Under the pieces are notes generated by a model that worked only from the letters and a program-made list of their open reading frames with translations, was not told where the DNA came from and did no database searches. This document shows positions 57,341-64,000 of a DNA stretch of 64,000 bases, in pieces. The DNA lies in the NCBI GenBank assembly GCA_030949405.1, contig JAUZSN010000002.1, forward strand, positions 558,001 through 622,000, written 5' to 3'. The DNA comes from Methylococcales bacterium. Lineage in GTDB: Bacteria; Pseudomonadota; Gammaproteobacteria; Methylococcales; Methylomonadaceae. The position numbers were made by a program, and so were the translations under genes. Positions within the stretch are counted from its first letter, which is position 1. The number at the start of each line of letters is the position of its first letter.

Positions 57341-58099
57341 ATGATAAAGATTGTTGCGATAAAAACCATAATCGCCCAAAAAACGTGTACCAGTAAAACG
57401 CTGGTTAGTATTTTTCAACTGGTCTATATTTTTGCCGTTGCGATAGTGATTACTCAGCTTGATAAAACGCCTCAAGAATTATTTTATACAGGTTCCATCG
57501 TCTTATTTGTGCTTTTTCTTTCCCGATTAACGCTTAAATGGTTTCCTAAAGTCTGTGGCGAATGCAATGAGCGACTGGAGAATAGTCAGACACGAACGTG
57601 TTCTGAGTGTGGAAGTTATAACGTTTATGACCTCAAGTTATGGGCTAAATTAAAATTTAACGATGCACAGGCCGCTTATAAAGCAGAAACGGGTCGGCTG
57701 ATACAAAACATCTTAGCACTCGTCATTGTTTTTGTTATTTTTAGTAGCCCCGTCGCCTATTTTTTTCTGGTCATTGATAAAGATATTCGTGAGCTTAATC
57801 AACAACGGCGGTTTGCTTTTAAAAAAATACGCCCTGCTTTTTTAAATTATAAAACGGATCATTTTCGGTTTCCTCGGTATTTAGAAGCACTTGTCCCTGA
57901 CTACCTGCTTGAAATTCCAGATGTTTTGATTACCCCTAAAAAAACAAATCATGGTATTTTAAAAATTAATTACCAAGGCGATGAAAATACAGCTAAATTT
58001 ACATTTTATATTAGCTACTTACCCTTATCTGGAATTGATTATGAGGTCATGAGTGATCAATATAATTCGGATTCTAAATTAACCACACTGCTTTGGTAA
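57341..58099 (+). CDS. Membrane protein with zinc ribbon and pilin-like C-terminal domain
   Basis: 252 residues, family not recognised. Two helices (about 22-38 and 49-64), then a cytosolic zinc ribbon C-x2-C...C-x2-C (CGECNERLENSQTRTCSECG), another helix at about 124-147, and an extracytoplasmic C-terminal part whose FKKIRPAFLNYKTDHFRFPR...LEALVPDYL pattern recalls pseudopilin-like domains (small helix, then a Y.....G.YP...L..L.P.YL motif). It starts 23 bp after the SPOR gene and may belong to that unit. Confidence 0.55.
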   Translation: MIKIVAIKTIIAQKTCTSKTLVSIFQLVYIFAVAIVITQLDKTPQELFYTGSIVLFVLFLSRLTLKWFPKVCGECNERLENSQTRTCSECGSYNVYDLKLWAKLKFNDAQAAYKAETGRLIQNILALVIVFVIFSSPVAYFFLVIDKDIRELNQQRRFAFKKIRPAFLNYKTDHFRFPRYLEALVPDYLLEIPDVLITPKKTNHGILKINYQGDENTAKFTFYISYLPLSGIDYEVMSDQYNSDSKLTTLLW

Positions 58100-58677
58100 G
58101 TTTTCAGCTATTTGAAAATCTAAACGACAACCAAAAATTGTACGCTGGAAAACTGAGTCCTTTTATTTTTAAGTAACCCCATAATTTAACGTTTAAACTT
58201 ACATCTACACGAGTGATTGCGCATAGCTTCCTTAAACTATTCACTCAATTTTATCCATTAAGTAAGAATGCCATATTTAAGTGCATTATTGAGTAAATTA
58301 AGGGGCATTTTTATAAAAATGAAAAATATTCATTTAGGCTTAGTTAAAAAAAAATATTCTTACCCACTTTGAATTTATTTTCAATCGTCTTCTTTTGATT
58401 CCAGAAGAAAATTAAATTCTAGTATAAAACCAACTAAAAAAACAAATTAGTTATAGTTAACAACTAGTTACAGGGTAAAAAAATACAAAAGAAAACTCTT
58501 TGTAAGGGTTAGCTTGATTCGCTAGGTGAAATTTTTACCGTTCTAAAAACTAAAATAGAGCCTATTTTTTTATACGCACCAACGCTGGGCATTGACATTC
58601 GCCCCTATTTTGTTTTAAAGTGCGACTCGCGTAATATTAAGTATGCAAAAAAATTATAATCAATTGGAGTAAGTAAC
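58100..58677. other. Long AT-rich leader upstream of hps
   Basis: 578 bp without a plausible gene. Near the right end lies a candidate promoter: TTGACA at 58592-58597 and a weak TTAAAG-type -10 at 58615-58620. It ends with a good ribosome site (GGAGTAAGTAAC before ATG). The rest has no long hairpin that I can assign. For a highly expressed RuMP gene a long regulated leader is plausible, but unproven. Confidence 0.5.
58592..58620 (+). promoter_or_regulatory. Candidate promoter of hps
   Basis: A perfect TTGACA box (58592-58597) with a 17-bp spacer to TTAAAG (58615-58620), a weak -10. It would give transcription about 50 bases before the ATG of hps. An alternative TATAAT at 58655-58660 is too close to the ribosome site. 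Confidence 0.4.
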
Positions 58678-59319
58678 ATGGCAACACCATTAATTCAAAT
58701 GGCATTAGATTCTTTAGATTTTGACGCAACTATCGCTCTTGCTGAAGAAGTCGCCCCTCACGTCGATATTTTTGAAATCGGAACGCCTTGCATTAAACAT
58801 AATGGCATCAATTTAGTGAAAGAACTAAGAGCTAGATTTCCTGAGAAATTACTTTTAGTTGACCTTAAAACAATGGATGCGGGTGAGTATGAAGCAACCC
58901 CATTTTATGAAGCAGGCGCGGATATTTGTACTGTATTAGGTGTTTCAGGTGCTGCAACGTGTGTTGGCGTAATTAAAGCGAGCAATGCAACCGGCGCTGA
59001 AACTCAAATTGACTTAATCAATGTTGACGATAAAGTGGCTTGCGCAAGAGATATGGTTGACGCGGGCGCACAAATTGTTGGTATTCATACAGGTCTTGAT
59101 GCACAAGCCGCTGGTGACACACCATTCAATGACTTAAGCTTAATCGCTGGTTTAGAATTAGATGTTCGTATTTCAGTTGCAGGCGGTATTAACCAATCAA
59201 CAGTTCAAGACGTTGTTCGTGCAGGGGCTGATATTATTGTTGTTGGCGCAGCGATCTATGGCGCACCTTCTCCTGCTGAATCAGCTCGTGAAATTCGTGA
59301 ACTCGTTGATGCAGCATAA
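58678..59319 (+). CDS. hxlA: 3-hexulose-6-phosphate synthase
   Basis: Condenses formaldehyde and ribulose 5-phosphate to hexulose 6-phosphate, the fixation step of the RuMP cycle. 213 residues. Active-site features of the orotidine-phosphate-decarboxylase superfamily are visible: D11 in MALDSLDF, E33 in FEIGTP, the DLKTMDAGEYE block (D62, K64, D67), HTGLDAQAAG, VAGGI and VVGAAIYGA. A strong GGAG ribosome site lies 8 bases before the ATG. Its presence is the main sign of a RuMP methylotroph. phi follows 22 bp later. Confidence 0.97.
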   Translation: MATPLIQMALDSLDFDATIALAEEVAPHVDIFEIGTPCIKHNGINLVKELRARFPEKLLLVDLKTMDAGEYEATPFYEAGADICTVLGVSGAATCVGVIKASNATGAETQIDLINVDDKVACARDMVDAGAQIVGIHTGLDAQAAGDTPFNDLSLIAGLELDVRISVAGGINQSTVQDVVRAGADIIVVGAAIYGAPSPAESAREIRELVDAA

Positions 59320-59341
59320 ATAAATACGGAGTATAAATATA

Positions 59342-59887
59342 ATGTGGCAACAAAAAAATCAACGTTTAGTCATTGATAAAATTTCAGAAATTCTTGATGC
59401 AACTGATAATGAATATGCTGAAAAAATAACTGCAATGTTTGATGGAGCCAAACGCATATTTATATCAGGAGCAGGTCGCTCAAAACTTGTAGGCAACTTT
59501 CTAGGTATGCGTTTAATGCATAGTGGTTATGATGTCAGCATGGTAGGTGAAATTGTTACGCCTAGCATTAGAGAAGGTGATTTATTAATTGTAATTTCAG
59601 GTTCAGGTGAAACGGAACAATTAATTGCTTTTACTAATAAAGCTAAAGATGTCGGAGCACGCATTGTTTTAATCTCATCTAGGGCGCAATCAACCATTGG
59701 TGACATTGCAGATGGTGTATTTCAAATAGGTAAACAAGAACTTTACCAGAAGGTAAAGGGAATGCCTATGGGAACCGTATTTGAGCTATCAACATTATGT
59801 TTTCTGGAAGCCTTAGTTTCTCATTTAGTTTGGGAAAAAGAAATCCCAGAAGAAAAAATGAGAGAACGACACGCCAACATGGAATAA
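59342..59887 (+). CDS. hxlB: 6-phospho-3-hexuloisomerase
   Basis: Isomerises hexulose 6-phosphate to fructose 6-phosphate, second RuMP step. 181 residues, one SIS domain: FISGAGRSKLVGNFLGMRLM at about 40-59, GDLLIVISGSGETEQL at about 79-94 and the later MPMGTVFELSTLCFLEALV. It is co-transcribed with hxlA and ends at a strong terminator, so hxlA-hxlB form a unit apart from tkt. Confidence 0.96.
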   Translation: MWQQKNQRLVIDKISEILDATDNEYAEKITAMFDGAKRIFISGAGRSKLVGNFLGMRLMHSGYDVSMVGEIVTPSIREGDLLIVISGSGETEQLIAFTNKAKDVGARIVLISSRAQSTIGDIADGVFQIGKQELYQKVKGMPMGTVFELSTLCFLEALVSHLVWEKEIPEEKMRERHANME

Positions 59888-59895
59888 GTATTATT

Positions 59896-59926
59896 AAAAA
59901 ACGAGTGGGTCAAACCACTCGTTTTT
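59896..59926 (+). terminator. Rho-independent terminator after hxlB
   Basis: AAAAAACGAGTGG, loop GTCAAA, CCACTCGTTTTTAT: a GC stem followed by a T-run, 9 bp after the hxlB stop. Confidence 0.88.
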
Positions 59927-60150
59927 ATTTGAATGCTTTAAAAAAATAAACAAATAAATCAGCTTATCGGTTAAATTTTTGTCGTAACGTGATTAACCTG
60001 AACCTACCCCAGATAAATCAATTAACAAAAAACGTACATCTCTATGTGTACGATTTAAATCTTACCGAAAGAATAAATAAATATTTTAAATGACTGCGTG
60101 ACGGGGTCAGGAAATAGTCATTGCAATCATAACCAAATTAGGAGAAGAAT

Positions 60151-62136
60151 ATGGCTTCGCGCAGACACTTAGCGAACGCAATACGCGCTTTAACCATGGA
60201 TGCAGTACAAAAAGCAAAATCAGGTCATCCAGGTGCGCCTATGGGAATGGCAGATATTGCAGAAGTATTGTGGAATAATCATTTAAAGCACAACCCTACC
60301 AGCCCTACATGGGCTGATCGTGACCGTTTTGTCTTATCAAATGGTCATGGTTCCATGTTAATTTATTCTTTATTGCATCTGTCAGGTTATGACTTAGCAA
60401 TGGATCAATTGGCTTCTTTCCGTCAATTACATTCACAGTGTGCGGGTCATCCTGAGTACGGTTATGCTCCTGGTATTGAAACAACGACAGGGCCTTTAGG
60501 ACAAGGGATTACCAATGGTGTTGGGTTTGCAATGGCCGAAAAGCTACTTGCTGACCAATTTAACCGTCCTGGACATAACATTGTTGACCATAAAACCTAT
60601 GTATTTATGGGTGACGGTTGCTTGATGGAAGGTATTTCTCATGAAGCCTGTTCATTAGCGGGAACATGGGGCTTAGGAAGCTTAATTGCTTTCTGGGATG
60701 ACAACAACATTTCTATTGATGGTCATATTGATGGCTGGTATACCGATGATACGGTTAGACGTTTTGAGTCTTATGGCTGGCATGTTATCTCTGTAGATGG
60801 ACATGATTCAGAAGCGATTAATGCGGCTATCGAATTAGCGAAAAAAGAAACCGAACGACCTTCTTTAATTTGTTGTAAAACAATTATTGGTTTTGGTTCA
60901 CCGAATAAAAGCGGAAGCCATGACTGTCATGGCGCTGCATTAGGGGATGAAGAAGTGGCCTTGGTTCGTAAAGAATTAGGTTGGGATTCTGAACCTTTTG
61001 TTATTCCTGATGATGTGTATGCAGGTTGGGATGCAAAAGCTAAAGGAGCGGATGTTGAAACGGAATGGAATACTCGTTTTGATGCGTATGCCGCAGCACA
61101 TCCTGAATTAGCCGCCGAATTTAAACGTCGTATGGCGAATGAATTACCGGCTAACTGGAAAGAAGCCAGTGATGCGCTTATTGCAGAAACCAATGGAAAT
61201 GCAGCGAACCTAGCGTCACGTCAAGCTTCACAAAAATGTATTGCAGGTTTAGCACCGACATTACCTGAATTTTTAGGCGGTTCTGCTGATCTAACAGGGT
61301 CTAACTTAACAAGCTGTGCCGATTTCAAACATGTTAGCGGTAAAGAAATGGGCAACTACATTTCTTACGGTGTTCGTGAATTTGGAATGTTTACCATCAT
61401 GAATGGTATGGCACTGCATGGTGGGTTAATTCCTTTCGGTGGCACATTCCACATGTTCTCTGATTATGCAAAAAGTGCGTTACGCATGGCTGCATTGATG
61501 AAAATTCGTACCATTGCCGTGTTAACGCATGACTCTATTGGTCAAGGCGAAGATGGCCCAACGCATCAACCGATTGAAAATACATCGGCAATGCGTTTAA
61601 TTCCTAATATGGACGTGTGGAGACCTGCGGATTCAACTGAAACAGCAGTTGCGTGGACAATGGCTGTTGAACGGATGGACGGACCTACAAGTTTAGTTCT
61701 AAGTCGTCAAGGTTTAGCGTTTATTGCCCGTACGGATGAGCAAATTGCAGCGATTCGTCAAGGTGCTTATGTTGTTTCAGAAGCACAAGGCGATGCAGCC
61801 GCTATTTTGATTGCAACAGGATCAGAGGTTAATTTAGCCTTACAATCTCAAGCAGCCCTTGCTGAAAAAGGCATTCAAACTCGCGTTGTGTCTATGCCAT
61901 CAACCAATGTTTTTGATCGTCAAGAGCAAACTTATAAAGACAGCATTTTAACACCGGGTGTTAAACGTGTTGCTATTGAAGCGGGTGTGACGGATTACTG
62001 GCGTAAATATGTTGGTTTAGAAGGCGGTGTTGTTGGTATTGATACGTTTGGCGAATCAGCACCTGGCGGCGTTGTCCTGAATCACTTTGGCTTTACCGTT
62101 GAAAATGTTGTGGCTACTGTTGAGACAGTCATTTAA
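60151..62136 (+). CDS. tkt: Transketolase
   Basis: Moves two-carbon units between sugar phosphates and regenerates ribulose 5-phosphate in the RuMP cycle. 661 residues, full length. Motifs: [19 protein letters not shown], the thiamine-diphosphate site [20 protein letters not shown]...[10 protein letters not shown], and [18 protein letters not shown] in the pyrimidine domain. A GGAGAAG ribosome site precedes the ATG. It lies after the hxlB terminator and heads the tkt-X-Y-tal stretch. Confidence 0.97.
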   Translation: MASRRHLANAIRALTMDAVQKAKSGHPGAPMGMADIAEVLWNNHLKHNPTSPTWADRDRFVLSNGHGSMLIYSLLHLSGYDLAMDQLASFRQLHSQCAGHPEYGYAPGIETTTGPLGQGITNGVGFAMAEKLLADQFNRPGHNIVDHKTYVFMGDGCLMEGISHEACSLAGTWGLGSLIAFWDDNNISIDGHIDGWYTDDTVRRFESYGWHVISVDGHDSEAINAAIELAKKETERPSLICCKTIIGFGSPNKSGSHDCHGAALGDEEVALVRKELGWDSEPFVIPDDVYAGWDAKAKGADVETEWNTRFDAYAAAHPELAAEFKRRMANELPANWKEASDALIAETNGNAANLASRQASQKCIAGLAPTLPEFLGGSADLTGSNLTSCADFKHVSGKEMGNYISYGVREFGMFTIMNGMALHGGLIPFGGTFHMFSDYAKSALRMAALMKIRTIAVLTHDSIGQGEDGPTHQPIENTSAMRLIPNMDVWRPADSTETAVAWTMAVERMDGPTSLVLSRQGLAFIARTDEQIAAIRQGAYVVSEAQGDAAAILIATGSEVNLALQSQAALAEKGIQTRVVSMPSTNVFDRQEQTYKDSILTPGVKRVAIEAGVTDYWRKYVGLEGGVVGIDTFGESAPGGVVLNHFGFTVENVVATVETVI

Positions 62137-62289
62137 AACACGAAGGACTTTATCTACGCTAAATTAATTTAAGCTATTGATATTTTTAAAAGTGTCAATT
62201 TTTAACAAGTTGCGTTACGATAGTAATTTTAAAGTTAATTCATGCGTAGATATAGGTATTAAAATAACGTATATGAGGGGAATTTAAAC

Positions 62290-62970
62290 GTGAAGATACA
62301 ACATTTGACCAGTGGTTTGATTGCTGCAATGGTATTAGCGAGTCCTATCGTTGGGGCAGAAGACTATCCAGCAGCTAATTTTCAACCAAAAGTTATTTAT
62401 ATTGATGCTGATGAAGCCAGAAAATCGTCGGCAACATCATCAACAAGCCAGAGTAAAGGTGAAACCAGCCAGCCAGATTCTAATTATCCTGCGGCTAATT
62501 TTCAACCGACTGTTATTTATAGTGATTCAGATTACAAGAAAAGTGCGTCGCCTAGTTCATCAGCGAGTAAAAGTTCTAGTTCGTCTTCCTCATCTGAAAC
62601 CGTAGCTGAATCTTCCGAAGCATCAGAAGATGAGTCTATGGTGACTTTGCTAGGTTTATTTGCATTAGCAGCCGTTGGATTTGTCTTTTTAAGAAAAAAA
62701 TCATCATCTGAGCCTAAAAAAGCCACCGTAAGAGCGCGTGCAGCCTCTAACAACAGGGCAAGGCCTCAAGCAAATGGCGCAACTGGAGTTGCTCGGTATT
62801 TAAGTAAAAATATGCCCGAACTTTCATCCGTCGCTGTTTATTTAAAAAATAAAAACAATGTTCAAGCGTCAGGTGTTTCTAAGTATATGGCGAAAAGAAT
62901 TGTTGCGGCAAAAGCAGCCGCCGTAGCAAAAAGAACAGGTGTTGAAAAATATTTGCGTGACCGAGGATAG
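62290..62970 (+). CDS. Exported membrane-anchored protein with GVxKYL motifs (RuMP cassette)
   Basis: 226 residues from GTG 62290, with a GAGGGG ribosome site. Signal peptide at 1-23 (ending VVGA-like IVGAED). Two copies of YPAANFQPxVIYxDxD at 26-42 and 66-82, a long Ser-rich linker, a membrane helix at about 117-134 and a basic C-terminal tail with TGVARYL (165), SVAVYL (180), SGVSKYM (194) and TGVEKYL (216). The tail should be cytosolic. No family recognised. The next gene starts 3 bp after its stop and has nine more copies of the same motif, so both must act together. Lying between tkt and tal it may tether RuMP enzymes, which is speculation. Confidence 0.6.
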   Translation: MKIQHLTSGLIAAMVLASPIVGAEDYPAANFQPKVIYIDADEARKSSATSSTSQSKGETSQPDSNYPAANFQPTVIYSDSDYKKSASPSSSASKSSSSSSSSETVAESSEASEDESMVTLLGLFALAAVGFVFLRKKSSSEPKKATVRARAASNNRARPQANGATGVARYLSKNMPELSSVAVYLKNKNNVQASGVSKYMAKRIVAAKAAAVAKRTGVEKYLRDRG

Positions 62971-62973
62971 AAT

Positions 62974-63612
62974 ATGGCAGGTTTATTTGGATTTATATTC
63001 GGAGAATCACCGAAAGCTCAAGTTTATAGAAACGATAATGATGTTGTCGTTGACAATACAACCGTTAATGAATATGGCGCGAGTGATTTAACAGGCGTTG
63101 CTAAATATTTACAAGGTCAAAAAACACCCGCTTCTGCGACAGGTGTGGCTAAATATTTAAAAACAAAAGAACAACACAGTCCCAGTCGCGTTGCTAAGTA
63201 TTTGGCGAGACAGGCGATTGCATCAAAACAAAAAATAGAAAGTGATGTTTCTGAAATAATTTCTGCCACAGGGGTCGAAAAATATTTAAAAACACACGAA
63301 AACAGACCTAAAGCCAGTGGAGTTGCTAAGTATTTAGCAAACCAAAGCCAACACTCTGCAAGTGGTGTAGCTAAATATATGGCCAGAAGAATCATTGCAG
63401 CAAGGAATGCCCCGCCTGTCATTAAAACGAGTGGTGTGGCTTTATATTTAGAAAACCGTAAAGAAGTGTTAGCAACGGGCGTAAGTAAATATATGGCAAA
63501 GCAAGTTTTAATGGCTAAAACAATAGTGGCTGAAACCGCCGCTGTTGTTGAGTCAACGGTTACGTTAGAACCCGTAACAGGGGTTGAAAAATATTTGCAG
63601 GCTAAAAGCTAA
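62974..63612 (+). CDS. GVxKYL-repeat protein (RuMP cassette)
   Basis: 212 residues without signal peptide (start MAGLFGFIFGESPKAQVYRN). Nine motifs of the type [TS]GV[AES]KY[LM] start at residues 40, 56, 71, 99, 115, 130, 153, 168 and 202, two of them degenerate (SRVAKYL, SGVALYL); many are 15-16 residues apart. Between them are short basic, helical linkers. The repeats resemble multivalent short linear motifs more than a folded repeat domain. AGGA in the end of the previous gene serves as ribosome site (coupled translation). Function unknown; cytosolic by sequence. Confidence 0.6.
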   Translation: MAGLFGFIFGESPKAQVYRNDNDVVVDNTTVNEYGASDLTGVAKYLQGQKTPASATGVAKYLKTKEQHSPSRVAKYLARQAIASKQKIESDVSEIISATGVEKYLKTHENRPKASGVAKYLANQSQHSASGVAKYMARRIIAARNAPPVIKTSGVALYLENRKEVLATGVSKYMAKQVLMAKTIVAETAAVVESTVTLEPVTGVEKYLQAKS

Positions 63613-63787
63613 CTCATTAAATTCTTTATCTGGATGCGCGTTAGCGGGTCCAGATAGAAATTATAATCATCGCAAGCCTTATTGGATTATGAAAAATATT
63701 TTTTATAACCCAATAGCGCTAGGTAACTGTAAAAGGTTATTTATTTGCATTCATTTTATATTAATAACCTAAAGGTATTTTCTAATT
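63613..63787. other. Leader of tal with an inverted repeat
   Basis: An inverted repeat TATCTGGA...TCCAGATA (63629-63658) lies 16 bp after the preceding stop. It has no T-run and is more likely a mRNA processing or regulatory hairpin than a terminator. No gene is present. Confidence 0.4.
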
Positions 63788-64000
63788 ATGGCAAATCTAC
63801 TTGATCAACTAAAAGAAATGACTGTTGTCGTTGCCGACACGGGTGACTTGGAAGCAATTGGAAAGTTTACACCGCGTGATGCCACTACAAACCCCTCGTT
63901 AATTACGATGGCCGCTCAAATGCCTCAGTATCAAGCGATTGTAGATAATACACTGACAAGTGCAAGAGCCACTTTAGGGGCTGCGGCAAGCGCAGCAGAG
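63788..64000 (+). CDS. tal: Transaldolase, 3' end outside window
   Basis: 71 codons from ATG 63788: [20 protein letters not shown], then [20 protein letters not shown], the N-terminal [11 protein letters not shown] signature of transaldolase with its active-site aspartate. It transfers dihydroxyacetone units in the sugar-rearrangement part of the RuMP cycle. The frame is open at the window end; the Schiff-base lysine is beyond it. Confidence 0.93.
   Translation, partial: MANLLDQLKEMTVVVADTGDLEAIGKFTPRDATTNPSLITMAAQMPQYQAIVDNTLTSARATLGAAASAAE

Noticed and set aside
60927-61193. Minus-strand frame inside tkt
   Set aside because: Shadow of the transketolase coding sequence.

Overview
The window looks like a chromosomal segment of a low-GC, type I methanotroph-like gammaproteobacterium (order Methylococcales by inference). 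The main evidence is the ribulose monophosphate (RuMP) cassette at the right end: hexulose-6-phosphate synthase, 6-phospho-3-hexuloisomerase, transketolase and the start of transaldolase. A four-gene ABC/beta-propeller cluster of the kind linked to PQQ-dependent alcohol oxidation supports this. The housekeeping genes (recB, acs, ribF, hemH, folE, dusA, eno, ftsB, pbpC, surE, uppP, truD, ispDF, rsmA, pdxA, argS) are of gammaproteobacterial type.

Layout. 1-5.5 kb: 3' part of recB, acs, a SemiSWEET transporter. 5.5-7 kb: a decayed strip with a perfect 17-bp palindrome, a truncated IS110 transposase, a tandem repeat and a probable ftsX tail. 7-12 kb: a hybrid histidine kinase divergent from a YfiR-like protein and a TonB-dependent receptor. 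12-18.2 kb: a nested transposon block with two IS5-type elements in opposite orientation around a fragment of another transposase; one carries an IS66-like element and the other a DDE element I cannot place in a family. 18.6-22.5 kb: ribF, vanZ-like, hemH, folE, dusA. 22.6-26.8 kb: a two-gene ATPase plus putative nuclease operon whose ATPase gene is split by two IS5-type copies. 26.8-30.6 kb: ftsB, eno, a second copy of the unplaced IS, and a small gene whose 3' end that IS altered. 30.9-37.2 kb: pbpC, a fused SpmA/SpmB-like protein, tRNA-Cys, tRNA-Gly and two proteins of unknown function. 37.3-41 kb: the PQQ-associated ABC cluster. 41-46 kb: two IS66-like copies around PilZ, surE and smr genes. 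46-58 kb: a membrane metallopeptidase, an orphan TRAP small permease, a frameshifted paralogue of the 35.6-kb protein, and the uppP-truD-ispF-ispD, rsmA-pdxA and argS-SPOR groups. 58.6-64 kb: the RuMP cassette.

Most interesting points. (1) Two adjacent small proteins inside the RuMP cassette, between transketolase and transaldolase, together carry 13 copies of a [TS]GVxKY[LM] motif, often spaced 14-16 residues. One is exported and membrane-anchored, the other has no signal peptide; a scaffold or localisation role is a testable idea. (2) A defence-like ATPase/nuclease pair whose ATPase ORF of 426 codons is restored exactly, in frame, by removing two IS copies and one TA each. (3) The IS5-type element carries an A AAA AAC slippery site whose -1 frame rebuilds the conserved SGKKKxHTxKN transposase motif. 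(4) Target-site duplications give a readable insertion history for the nested block.

All calls come from reading the sequence. No database search was run, so family names rest on recognised motifs.
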